From positions 62,001 through 126,000 of the forward strand of contig NZ_OMKA01000015.1 of the NCBI RefSeq assembly GCF_900299525.1: 64,000 nucleotides of DNA, in the 5' to 3' direction. Each line of letters opens with the position of its first letter. The stretch's first letter is position 1. A program made the translations under genes and the position numbers. Shown one piece after another: positions 27,801 to 35,073 of this stretch. This DNA is from Aquimarina sp. Aq78. Its GTDB lineage: Bacteria > Bacteroidota > Bacteroidia > Flavobacteriales > Flavobacteriaceae. The notes below the pieces were generated by a model. That model did not search any database. It was not told the origin of the DNA and saw nothing but the letters and a program-made list of their open reading frames with translations.

Positions 27801-28165
27801 CCCAACTCAAAGCTTCAGGAACCATCGAACGGATGGTTCGGAATGGAATTTATAACAACGTTTCAGATCATGCTGTAGTGAAACGGATGCAGTCGTTTTC
27901 ATTAGTACAACGACTATTTAGAGTGATCTTAAACGGAGATCTAGGGAGCTCTTTTCCTGTAGAAAGATTAGCCACCTTAGCAGAAAAAACACAAAATGAC
28001 ATCAAAACATTACCCACACCTACCTGGAATTCTAGTGGGATTACATGGGCAATTGCAAAACAGCAATACGGTAAAAGCATGGATACAGAAGTATTAGAAA
28101 ATTTTAAATTACTATGGTACGCTCAAGAAATTGACGCCTTTAAAAATAGATTTCCTTGTAATTAA
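24899..28165 (+). CDS. Orphan 1088-aa four-helix membrane protein of the caspase cassette
   Basis: I recognise no named domain. Membrane helices are visible at about 3-24, 52-76, 107-124 and 254-274. Between helices 3 and 4 lies a charged coiled-coil (about 140-230, KAEEEHRRISS..TSKEKEEIKN). From residue 280 on there is a large soluble part of about 810 residues, with polar helices, a Ser/Gly-rich linker (about 642-655) and a C-terminal region rich in aromatic and basic residues. The protein could be the membrane effector or the substrate cut by the caspase; several Asp- and Lys/Arg-rich linkers are possible cut points. It is translated in the same direction as its neighbours with gaps of 57 and 63 bp. 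Confidence 0.8.
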   Translation: MNLLLTSVIAFLIWLFFKKTIIPWTLNRSFKYKKFGELTKIGRLAAFGYLKKLSFIASITYFSIWLFLKILNLFTSVFKDSSGVIDNVLNTLTWSEKAIESIDNRKFYFLLIILCIVVIALIIRNAKQFGKSVYVELYEKYQRGELAYEAPSLKMDEISDSIAKAEEEHRRISSINLDKLTSKEKEEIKNNLEYLNNIIWALKYQLKEEDIKRRIIPSIEKVDNDSASKNSFREKIVLFFSSKGLVNSLYRTSRAISSLGLVFILLSFMAASSPIITSDTNKAATKLAELQLQTHQSKLDKEWRKIVNPNNTPQTDNDKEWNDEDEETVNQISIIFERQIAKVLAKNADDIPNSTDAFKIRANTVRENILKTYASEPDGASKKGYTVYEQKTKGTPSNAEYAKKYSQTYAENINPKEPTTDIGKQFKEKLKKDVKSNRTVLEQLKVKVKNYKGTFSKPASMREVAGMILGESYEEFSGQLGRMLQSQNIEAKLGQDLAEHIGNKTVKNWIQKQGKQFPIDLVKKTVKEAVDNISTPNIQADQFMAYAVEDLDFPKAVDIAVNLSEDHKPSLSHNQLSKTKINSSKQAIKKLAGLNPEQGLRMTESLADLNHYFPGQVGTDLGSTAAQVVGELSGNIASLDGSGGSSINSPRSTSKKSVTRARSFKRLKGFRRVGGVLIGQDPTNTGKTDVNFTDITWRTKGKKLEIYLKRADGKIVFAGSYDKDIIQQALSYVADGRPIAVTMVQANPLPFFKILLHPSLVNTDLGCKAIGLDRLVDKYAGADSNYQIKKALKSYRYQELLYRYISFQIIAMQNQETRLALYDRIIELEKTLESEWTNIYTLLSNGKILNNPNLSHMKNKPKYFSQSVVQLIKTTVKKSNGHFFMFKYYVKQNNIDSNPDVLILSETELWSGVRELPYKVDKELSFLRPRDTKNVSFFPLRFIRQITYSPISKDNTLDEDTIDPWEFPQLKASGTIERMVRNGIYNNVSDHAVVKRMQSFSLVQRLFRVILNGDLGSSFPVERLATLAEKTQNDIKTLPTPTWNSSGITWAIAKQQYGKSMDTEVLENFKLLWYAQEIDAFKNRFPCN

Positions 28166-28228
28166 AAAACAGCTTATTTAATATCAGGGTATTAACCGTA
28201 TAAAAATCAGCATGAAAACACAAATCCA

Positions 28229-28996
28229 ATGAATTTCGATGTAATAAGAGAACTAATTATCGATAACAAGATAGAAGAGGCTATTAAGATTTTGTTGGAT
28301 GAGGGTAATTCTGAAATAAAAAACAAAATTACGCTACTGGGTTCTCAATACAATGCCTGGAAAAGTAAAGACGTTATGGATATTGGAGCTCCAATTGAAG
28401 AACGTAACAGGATTATATATGAGATCCTTACTTTGGTAACCGAGACTGAAAAAGCAACTGCCACCGGCAGAAAATATAAAAAATTAGAAAATCTTGCTGC
28501 GGTAGAAAAAGAACTCTCTACAACCTTTGACTCGTTATCATCGTTACGTAGTAAAGGAGCGATAGATCTTTTTATGGAATGGTTTAGGAAAACTAATCCA
28601 GAAGTCTATACTGCAGTATTAGCCCAAGAAAAAACTACCGGAAAAGCAACCAGCCTCAATACAATTCTTTCCACTTTAAACCTCAACGATTTTATCCTTG
28701 AGTACGGACTTAGTGCACCAGCAGAACAAATACAGGAGTATATTTCTAGAAAAAATGATGAAATTCCTAGGTTTTTCAATGGTTGGATGGATTATAATAA
28801 ACAGAAGAATTATAAAATAAAAGTGCTAGTTAATTCTATACCAGAAAAATTCAAAAAACATAAGATGTTACTATCTGGTATGCTTGGCAGTTTAATAGGT
28901 ACACTTGCATTTAGTATAATTGAAAACTACCTGGATGACATTTCAGATGATGACGGGCCTGAAGAATCAGAAATGGATGATGACGATGATGATTAG
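28229..28996 (+). CDS. EAD11-like adaptor domain with a single C-terminal membrane helix
   Basis: In this 255-aa protein, residues 1-75 have the EAD11-like pattern: IRELIIDNKIEEAIKILLDE, then ITLLGSQYNAWKSKD and IEERNRIIYEILTLV. This is the pattern of the C-terminal domain of the caspase in the same cassette. Residues 76-210 form an unrecognised helical middle section (KKLENLAAVEKELSTTF). A membrane helix sits at about 213-231 (LLSGMLGSLIGTLAFSII), and the tail 236-255 is almost all Asp, Glu and Ser. The protein can tether the caspase to the membrane. It is not a gasdermin by any motif I can see. It is the last gene of the cassette. Confidence 0.85.
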   Translation: MNFDVIRELIIDNKIEEAIKILLDEGNSEIKNKITLLGSQYNAWKSKDVMDIGAPIEERNRIIYEILTLVTETEKATATGRKYKKLENLAAVEKELSTTFDSLSSLRSKGAIDLFMEWFRKTNPEVYTAVLAQEKTTGKATSLNTILSTLNLNDFILEYGLSAPAEQIQEYISRKNDEIPRFFNGWMDYNKQKNYKIKVLVNSIPEKFKKHKMLLSGMLGSLIGTLAFSIIENYLDDISDDDGPEESEMDDDDDD

Positions 28997-29232
28997 TTGG
29001 TCGTCATTATAATTGAATACTTTGTATGCATTACACTACATAAATATGTACAAATTAGATGACGAGCACGAATAGTTTAGCATTATTTTCTCATGATTTT
29101 CAACAAAACAATATCAAAAAAGGTAATATAATATCACATTTAGCTAACTTATAGTATAAAATCCATACGATATCACTATATCTTTGAGAAATCACCAAAT
29201 TAGATATCTCTTTAAAATTAAACTTCCGATTA

Positions 29233-31485
29233 ATGATACATTGTAATACGATCAAAAAGATTTGCTGCATATTCTTTGTTATACTAAATGTAAGCATCTT
29301 ATCTGCTCAACAATCAAAACTTTCACTAGAACAAATCTTTAGTAGCAGAGATTTTTCTTCAGAACGATCAAAAGCCTTAAAATGGTTTGAAGGAGGGGAT
29401 TCCTATACCACATTAGTAGCTTCTTCAGAAAACAAAGGGTATTATGATATTATTAAAACAGATACCAAAACAGGAGAGCAAAGTATTTTAATTCCAGCAA
29501 AATGGATGATTCCTGAAGGAAAAGACACTCCGCTTCGTATAGAAAATTACACCTGGTCTACCGATAAAAGTAAAGTCTTATTCTTTACCAACTCTTCGAG
29601 AGTATGGAGGTATAACACCAAAGGAGATTATTGGGTATTACACTTAAAAACAAAAAAACTGACCAAACTGGGCGGTGCAAAGGCAAAATCATCTTCGCTT
29701 ATGTTTGCCAAGTTTTCACCAGATGGAAATAAGGTAGGGTATGTAAGAAAGCACAATATTTATATCGAATCACTAACCGATGGAAATATCACTGCATTAA
29801 CAACAGACGGAACAGATAAGATCATTAACGGAACTTTTGATTGGGCATATGAAGAAGAGTTCTCATGTAGAGATGGTTTTAGATGGAGTCCCGATGGTAG
29901 TAAGATTGCATACTGGAGAATCAACGCCAGTAAGATTAAGAATTTTCTTATGATCAATACTACAGATTCTATCTATTCGTATACGATACCGGTACAATAT
30001 CCTAAAGCAGGAGAAAAACCGTCTGAAGCAAAAGTTGGAGTCGTTAATGTATCTGGAGGATCTACAACCTGGATAAAATTACCGGGAGATGCCAGTAATC
30101 AATATATTCCCAGAATGATTTGGAAACCAGATTCTAAATCATTGCTTCTGCAACACCTCAACAGAGCACAAAACCATAATAAAGTAACACTTTGCAATGC
30201 TCAGGATGGTAATACTCAGATAATTTATGAAGATAAAGAAACTGCCTGGTTAGAAGCTGTAGATGATTTTAAATATCTTGAGGATGCCGGTACATTTACC
30301 TGGGTAAGTGAAAAAAGTGGATGGAAAGCTCTTTACCTTGTTAAAGACGGTAATGAAACCCAAGTATCTCCTACAGATTTAGACATGATTAATATTGAAT
30401 TAATCGACGAAAAAAACGGATGGCTATACTATATGGCAAGTCCAGAAAATGCTACACAAAGATATCTGTATAGAATCAAACTTAATAAAAAAGGAAAAGC
30501 AGAAAGACTATCACCAAAAGATCAACCGGGAACGCATCGATATCGTATTGCTCCAAACGGAAAATTTGCTCAGCATACGTATTCTAAATCTGGCCTTCCT
30601 CCTACTACCGATATTATCTCTTTACCCGATCACAAAGTGATTAAAACTTTGGTCTCTAACCAAAAACTAAAAAAACAAATAGCAGCTATAGATCATAATC
30701 CACAAGAGTTTTTTAAAATTTCTTTAGACGATGGTACATCACTAGATGCATATATGATCAAACCTCTAGGATTTGATCCATCAAAAAAGTACCCTGTCTT
30801 ATTTCATGTATATGGTGAACCTTGGTCTCAAACTGTATTAGATTCCTGGGGTGGAAGCAACTATTTATGGCATACAATGTTATCCCAGCAAGGGTATATT
30901 GTAATGAGCATTGATAACCGAGGCACTCCTGGTCCTAAGGGAAGAGAATGGAGAAAATGTGTGTATGGACAAATTGGTGTTCTTTCTTCTTCAGACCAGG
31001 CTCAAGGAACAAAAAAAATCATTGAAATGTTTAATTTTGTAGATCCAGATCGCGTTGGTATTTGGGGATGGAGCGGTGGTGGTTCTATGACCCTTAATGC
31101 TTTATTCAGATATCCCGAAATTTATAAGATGGGAATGGCAGTAGCCCCTGTATCTGATCAAAGATTATATGATAATATCTACCAGGAACGATACTCGGGA
31201 ATACCGCAACTCATGCCCGAAAGTTATGAAAAAGGATCTCCGGTTAATTTTGCCAAAAATCTTAAAGGAGATTTATTATTGATACACGGGACAGGAGATG
31301 ATAATGTTCATTATCAAAGTATAGAAGTACTGGCTAATGAGCTTATCCGTCATAATAAAATATTCTCTATGGTATCGTATCCTAATCGATCTCATGGTAT
31401 ATATGAAGGAGAAAACACCTCTCGACACTTGCGTGAAACACTAACCCATTATCTTAAAACAAATTTACCAGGCGGAGGAAAATAG
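29233..31485 (+). CDS. Dipeptidyl-peptidase IV-type S9 serine peptidase
   Basis: This 750-aa exported peptidase has a signal peptide (ICCIFFVILNVSILSAQQ), an N-terminal beta-propeller (about 90-490) and an alpha/beta hydrolase domain (about 520-750). The catalytic Ser is in WGWSGGGSMT, the Asp is in LIHGTGDDNVHYQS and the His is in RSHGIYEG. The propeller motif DWAYEEEFSCRDGFRWSPDG carries the Glu pair that binds the substrate N-terminus. It releases Xaa-Pro or Xaa-Ala dipeptides, which fits the proline-peptide genes 5-10 kb downstream. It is a single-gene unit. Confidence 0.95.
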   Translation: MIHCNTIKKICCIFFVILNVSILSAQQSKLSLEQIFSSRDFSSERSKALKWFEGGDSYTTLVASSENKGYYDIIKTDTKTGEQSILIPAKWMIPEGKDTPLRIENYTWSTDKSKVLFFTNSSRVWRYNTKGDYWVLHLKTKKLTKLGGAKAKSSSLMFAKFSPDGNKVGYVRKHNIYIESLTDGNITALTTDGTDKIINGTFDWAYEEEFSCRDGFRWSPDGSKIAYWRINASKIKNFLMINTTDSIYSYTIPVQYPKAGEKPSEAKVGVVNVSGGSTTWIKLPGDASNQYIPRMIWKPDSKSLLLQHLNRAQNHNKVTLCNAQDGNTQIIYEDKETAWLEAVDDFKYLEDAGTFTWVSEKSGWKALYLVKDGNETQVSPTDLDMINIELIDEKNGWLYYMASPENATQRYLYRIKLNKKGKAERLSPKDQPGTHRYRIAPNGKFAQHTYSKSGLPPTTDIISLPDHKVIKTLVSNQKLKKQIAAIDHNPQEFFKISLDDGTSLDAYMIKPLGFDPSKKYPVLFHVYGEPWSQTVLDSWGGSNYLWHTMLSQQGYIVMSIDNRGTPGPKGREWRKCVYGQIGVLSSSDQAQGTKKIIEMFNFVDPDRVGIWGWSGGGSMTLNALFRYPEIYKMGMAVAPVSDQRLYDNIYQERYSGIPQLMPESYEKGSPVNFAKNLKGDLLLIHGTGDDNVHYQSIEVLANELIRHNKIFSMVSYPNRSHGIYEGENTSRHLRETLTHYLKTNLPGGGK

Positions 31486-31587
31486 AGGTTAGTATTAGAT
31501 TTATATACTAAAGCTTAACACAGCAATACTATATAAAACATAATGGTTATTCTAAAATAGATGTACTATAAGTATACACCACTTGTA

Positions 31588-31595
31588 TATATTTG
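31588..31595 (+). promoter_or_regulatory. -7 promoter element of the Crp/Fnr-type regulator gene
   Basis: TATATTTG fits TAnnTTTG and lies 41 bp before the start codon. The half-site ACTTGTA (31581-31587) abuts it directly, which would suit autorepression if it binds the regulator itself. Confidence 0.45.
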
Positions 31596-31635
31596 TACTA
31601 ATTAAGGTGGTACTAACTATTTTTTATTCATAAAA

Positions 31636-32265
31636 ATGACCGAGTTCGAACAGTTATTTAAAGGCTTGAATATTGTAGAAGAAAAACTGCAGGAACATAT
31701 TCTTAAAGAAGGAATAGTACAAACACTACCTAAGAATACTTTTATTGTAGAACAGGATAAATACATCAAGTGGTTAGCTATTGTTATTTCAGGAAAGGTG
31801 AGAGTCTGGCAAGAAAATGAAGATCGCCAAATTTTGCTGTATTATGTTAATCCGATCCAGACCTGTGTATTATCATTATCTGCAACATTTAGAGATTGTA
31901 AAAGCCTTGTGCATGCCAAAACAGAAATGGAAACTATAATCATTAAAATTCCAGTACGATTTGTATCCGAATGGAGTTTTACATTTAAATCCTGGAATAT
32001 CTTTACCACTAACTCTTTTATTATAAGTTATGAAGATTTACTACTTTCTTATAAAGACCTGGCCTTTAAAAAAATAAATGAAAGGTTAATAGACTACTTA
32101 AGATCCGAAGCTAATAGAAATAATTCTTCAATCATACAGATATCACACCAACAATTAGCCAAAGAAGTAGGTACTACCCGAGAAGTAGTTTCAAAAATCT
32201 TAAAGCAATATGAATTAGATCATATTGTAAAACTTCAATTCAAGAAAATAGAGCTTCTTTCCTAG
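31636..32265 (+). CDS. Crp/Fnr family transcriptional regulator
   Basis: This 209-aa protein has a cyclic-nucleotide-like sensory barrel (residues 1-120; IKWLAIVISGKVRVWQENEDRQ) and a winged HTH (about 145-205; ISHQQLAKEVGTTREVVSKILKQYELD). The barrel does not carry the Arg/Ser phosphate-binding cassette of cAMP-CRP, so the effector is unknown. It is the intact paralogue of the interrupted gene at 33416. The upstream half-site, the operator-like repeat at 32297 and the ACAAGT half-site before 34111 may be its targets. Confidence 0.92.
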   Translation: MTEFEQLFKGLNIVEEKLQEHILKEGIVQTLPKNTFIVEQDKYIKWLAIVISGKVRVWQENEDRQILLYYVNPIQTCVLSLSATFRDCKSLVHAKTEMETIIIKIPVRFVSEWSFTFKSWNIFTTNSFIISYEDLLLSYKDLAFKKINERLIDYLRSEANRNNSSIIQISHQQLAKEVGTTREVVSKILKQYELDHIVKLQFKKIELLS

Positions 32266-32296
32266 CATCTTCAGAAAAAAATAAAATGTATTAGCC

Positions 32297-32318
32297 ACTT
32301 GTATCAAAAGGTACAAGT
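32297..32318. promoter_or_regulatory. Inverted repeat ACTTGTA-N8-TACAAGT, candidate Crp-type operator
   Basis: Two 7-bp arms are exact complements (32297-32303 and 32312-32318). Its centre is about 30 bp upstream of the TACATTTG -7 element, close to the -41.5 spacing used by class II Crp activation. The neighbouring Crp gene has the same half-site at its own promoter. Confidence 0.5.
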
Positions 32319-32337
32319 TTAAGGCTGTTTCCTCATA

Positions 32338-32345
32338 TACATTTG
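32338..32345 (+). promoter_or_regulatory. -7 promoter element of the alpha/beta hydrolase gene
   Basis: TACATTTG fits TAnnTTTG and lies 26 bp before the hydrolase ATG, immediately downstream of the candidate operator. Confidence 0.5.
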
Positions 32346-32371
32346 TGCCATAAGTAATACGCTAAAAATTT

Positions 32372-33205
32372 ATGAAACGAAAATTAAAATTAGTTGCTGT
32401 TTTCCTAATCGGAATAGTAACATTTAGCAATGGTGCAAACAACAATGTAAACGCAAAAAAAGGAAACATTATGGAAACAAAAAAAGAAACTTATGTATTG
32501 GTACACTCTGCCTGGTTAGGTGCGTGGCAATGGAAAAATGTAGCTTCAAAGCTAAAAGATGAAGGGCATAATGTAATCACTCCCGATCTTCCCGGGCATG
32601 GAAAAGATAAAACACCTCCCGCCACAATTACAATGATAGATTATGTAAAAGCAATTACTGATATTCTTGACAAGCAAGAGCAACCTGTAATATTGGCTGG
32701 ACACAGTTTTAATGGTATTACAGTGAGCAGGGTTGCAGAGGTACGACCTAATAAAATAAAAAGTATTGTCTACCTCTCTGCTTTTTTATTACCCAACGGA
32801 GGTTCTTTTTTCAGTGCAGCTCAGGGAGTAGAAGGCTCTGTAGCTGTTGATAATTTCTACCTATCTGAAGATAAAACTTATGCTATGATAGATGAAAATG
32901 AAATTCAAAATGCCTTTGCTCATGATATTCCTAAAGAAGCTTTTAATAATGCTAAACCCTATATCGTTCCTGAACCATCTGCCCCGCTAATGTATGAGTT
33001 AGAAGTTACAGACAGCAATTTTGGGCGAATCCCAAAGTACTATATAGAATGTACAGAAGATCGAGCTATACCCATCGAAGTGCAAAGAGCAATGTATAAA
33101 GGAAAAGTAAAAAAAATATTTACTTTACGCTCCAGTCATACTCCGAATTTCTCTCAACCAGAAAATCTAGCTAATATTCTTCTTGAAATTGTAAATGAAA
33201 AATAA
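32372..33205 (+). CDS. Alpha/beta hydrolase (methylesterase/salicylate-esterase type), exported
   Basis: In this 277-aa protein, an N-terminal signal (LVAVFLIGIVTFSNGANN) precedes a hydrolase with oxyanion-region LVHSAWLGAWQWKNVASKL, nucleophile elbow LAGHSFNGITVS, DxxxP-like segment TEDRAIPIEVQ and catalytic His in SSHTPNFSQPENL. The pattern HSAWLGAWQW is found in small ester/lactone hydrolases of the MES/HNL-like group. The real substrate is unknown. An alternative start (METKKETYVLV) at 32471 would give a cytosolic version of about 245 aa. The neighbouring Crp gene probably regulates it. Confidence 0.88.
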   Translation: MKRKLKLVAVFLIGIVTFSNGANNNVNAKKGNIMETKKETYVLVHSAWLGAWQWKNVASKLKDEGHNVITPDLPGHGKDKTPPATITMIDYVKAITDILDKQEQPVILAGHSFNGITVSRVAEVRPNKIKSIVYLSAFLLPNGGSFFSAAQGVEGSVAVDNFYLSEDKTYAMIDENEIQNAFAHDIPKEAFNNAKPYIVPEPSAPLMYELEVTDSNFGRIPKYYIECTEDRAIPIEVQRAMYKGKVKKIFTLRSSHTPNFSQPENLANILLEIVNEK

Positions 33206-33223
33206 AAACCTATAAAAATGTAG

Positions 33224-33252
33224 AAAGCGCAAATCATAAAGGTTTGCGCTTT
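33224..33252 (+). terminator. Terminator of the hydrolase gene
   Basis: A 10-bp perfect stem (33224-33233 with 33243-33252) is followed by T residues, 18 bp after the stop codon. Confidence 0.75.
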
Positions 33253-33415
33253 TAATAGTTAAATTAATGATGTCATAAACTGGTAAGGTTTTAAAAACAT
33301 TAATGACTACTTTTATCATCGCTCATAATTGACTTTCAGATACGGTACAAATTAGAAATATCAGTATTATAAAACTTTGAAAGACTATTCTTAAAAACGA
33401 AAACACCCCCGGATT

Positions 33416-34039
33416 ATGTTAGATCATGTATTTCGAAAATTACATATAACAGAAGAAGAGCTCAAAAAAGAGCTTCGTGAAAAAACTTCTTTTTCAAAGC
33501 ATCAAAAAGGTGAGTTTTTAATAAAAGAAAATAAATATATCAAAGTTCTGAAAATTGTAATCAGTGGAAAAGTTAGAGTGTATCAGGAAAATGAGGAACG
33601 TGAAATTCTTATTTATTATTTAGGAAATATGGAAACATGTACTCTCTCTTTATCTGCCTGTTTTGAAGATTGTAAAAGTACCGTTAATGCTATTGTTGAA
33701 GAAGAATCAATGGTATTAAATATCCCTGTGAGATTTGTAAACGATTGATGTTTCACATATAAATCCTGGAATCGATTTACCATAAATACATTTAGAGATA
33801 GCTACAACGTACTTATTAATAACTACTCAAAACTTGCTTTTAACCCCCTTAGAGAACGTTTACTCGAATATTTAATGTTAGAATCTGACAATGCTGTTTT
33901 ACAAAGATCACATCAACAATTAGCCAGAGAATTGGCTACTACAAGAGAAGTGATTTCAAGACTTTTAAAAAAATTAGAAACAGAAGGAATTGTTGCATTA
34001 GGGAAACAAGAAATTAGAATTTTAAAAAAAAGTACGTAG
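33416..34039 (+). pseudogene. Crp/Fnr-family regulator interrupted by an in-frame TGA
   Basis: The frame reads well for 110 codons (sensory barrel, VLKIVISGKVRVYQENEERE) and stops at TGA 33746-33748. Read through, it continues in the same frame to TAG 34037-34039 with a full HTH (SHQQLARELATTREVISRLLKKLETEGI). The intact paralogue at 31636 has Trp at the aligned site (SEWSFTFKSW against ND-stop-CFTYKSW), so a single TGG-to-TGA change explains the break. The rest of the frame shows no further damage, so the event is recent, or the base is wrong. Confidence 0.88.
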
Positions 34040-34110
34040 TGTGATAAAAGTCACAAGTATGACATCCTCTCTCCTGCTTTCTTTGCATTTATAATTTAAA
34101 AAATAAACAA

Positions 34111-35004
34111 ATGAAAGTAGTAAAAACAATAGCATTATGTTTGATTCTGGTTATTTCTATTGCCTGGATACAACATAAGCCAACCGAAAAAAAGGAAATT
34201 GTAAAACAATCCTATGTAGAACATTCTCCTACAGCACATCATGAAATAGCGCTAGAGGTACTTAATGCCAGTGAAAAATGGATAACAGCATTCAATGAAG
34301 GAAAAAGTAATATTTGCATTGAGGGCTATGATACAAAAGCTGTGATGAATGCTAAACCTTTTGGTATAAAAAAAGGAACTCAGGAAATAAAAGATTTCTG
34401 GCAACCTTTTATAAAATCAGGGGCAACGAATTTAATTTATACAGATCTAAGTATTGAAGTCGTTAATGCAACAACTGCATTATTATCCGCAAATTGGAGT
34501 ATGAATGTAGGAAGAGGTGTTATTTTTCAAGAAAAATGGGAGAAAAAAAATGATAAGTGGGTCCTTACTTATGATGATTTTGAAGTACTAGAACAATACA
34601 AAACACCTACAGAAAATAAAACAAATCCTATTGCAAGTCATCAAATGCTAGAAGCTGTAATTAAAGCATCAATAGAAATAACCAAAGGGTTTAATACACA
34701 AAACAATGAAATTTTTACAAATGGATATCTCGAGAATGCTACAATGAATGCTATTCCTATGGCTAAATTGTTACATGGTAAAACGAGTATTAAGCAGTTT
34801 TGGCAAAAATTAATCGCCTCTGGCGCAAAAAACTTAACCTATCACAATCCAAGATTTAGTATAGTTTCTCCAGAAGCGGTTAAGATCTCCTCTGATTGGT
34901 CAATGAATATTGGAGAAGGAAAAATTTATCAGGAGAAATGGGTGAAAAAAGATGACGCATGGATGCTTAGCTATGACGAATTTCAGGTATTAAAAATGTA
35001 TTAA
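34111..35004 (+). CDS. Exported protein with two tandem NTF2/SnoaL-like domains
   Basis: This 297-aa protein has an N-terminal membrane signal (IALCLILVISIAWIQ). Two copies of one domain follow, at about 48-165 and 175-297. Both carry KxxxxFWQxxIxSGAxNL, the strand SxxWSMNxGxGxIxQEKWxKKxDxWxLxYDxFxVL, and a helical start with LEAVIKAS/LEVLNASE. The domain has the cone-shaped NTF2-like look of DUF4440/SnoaL proteins. Most such proteins have one copy. No catalytic residues can be named. It follows the interrupted Crp gene, and an ACAAGT half-site lies 55 bp before its start. Confidence 0.82.
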   Translation: MKVVKTIALCLILVISIAWIQHKPTEKKEIVKQSYVEHSPTAHHEIALEVLNASEKWITAFNEGKSNICIEGYDTKAVMNAKPFGIKKGTQEIKDFWQPFIKSGATNLIYTDLSIEVVNATTALLSANWSMNVGRGVIFQEKWEKKNDKWVLTYDDFEVLEQYKTPTENKTNPIASHQMLEAVIKASIEITKGFNTQNNEIFTNGYLENATMNAIPMAKLLHGKTSIKQFWQKLIASGAKNLTYHNPRFSIVSPEAVKISSDWSMNIGEGKIYQEKWVKKDDAWMLSYDEFQVLKMY

Positions 35005-35026
35005 TCCATCATTAGTTATTATTTTT

Positions 35027-35054
35027 TTAAGCCTGTAGCATGCTACAGGCTTAA
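35027..35054. terminator. Convergent terminator
   Basis: A 28-bp perfect palindrome built from TTAAGCCTGTAGCA lies between convergent stops at 35004 and 35074. T-runs flank both sides, so both transcripts can end here. Confidence 0.8.
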
Positions 35055-35073
35055 AATTTATTGCAAATATAGT

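Noticed and set aside
28229..28996. Bacterial gasdermin as the identity of the third cassette protein
   Set aside because: Size is similar, but the protein has an EAD11-like N-terminus and one C-terminal membrane helix with an acidic tail; no gasdermin-like beta-rich core is visible.
29100..29297. 65-codon minus-strand frame at the start of the S9 peptidase gene
   Set aside because: It overlaps the peptidase signal peptide on the other strand and lacks coding character.
33746..33748. TGA as selenocysteine in the Crp gene
   Set aside because: The aligned residue in the intact paralogue is Trp and nothing nearby suggests a SECIS element; a nonsense change is simpler.
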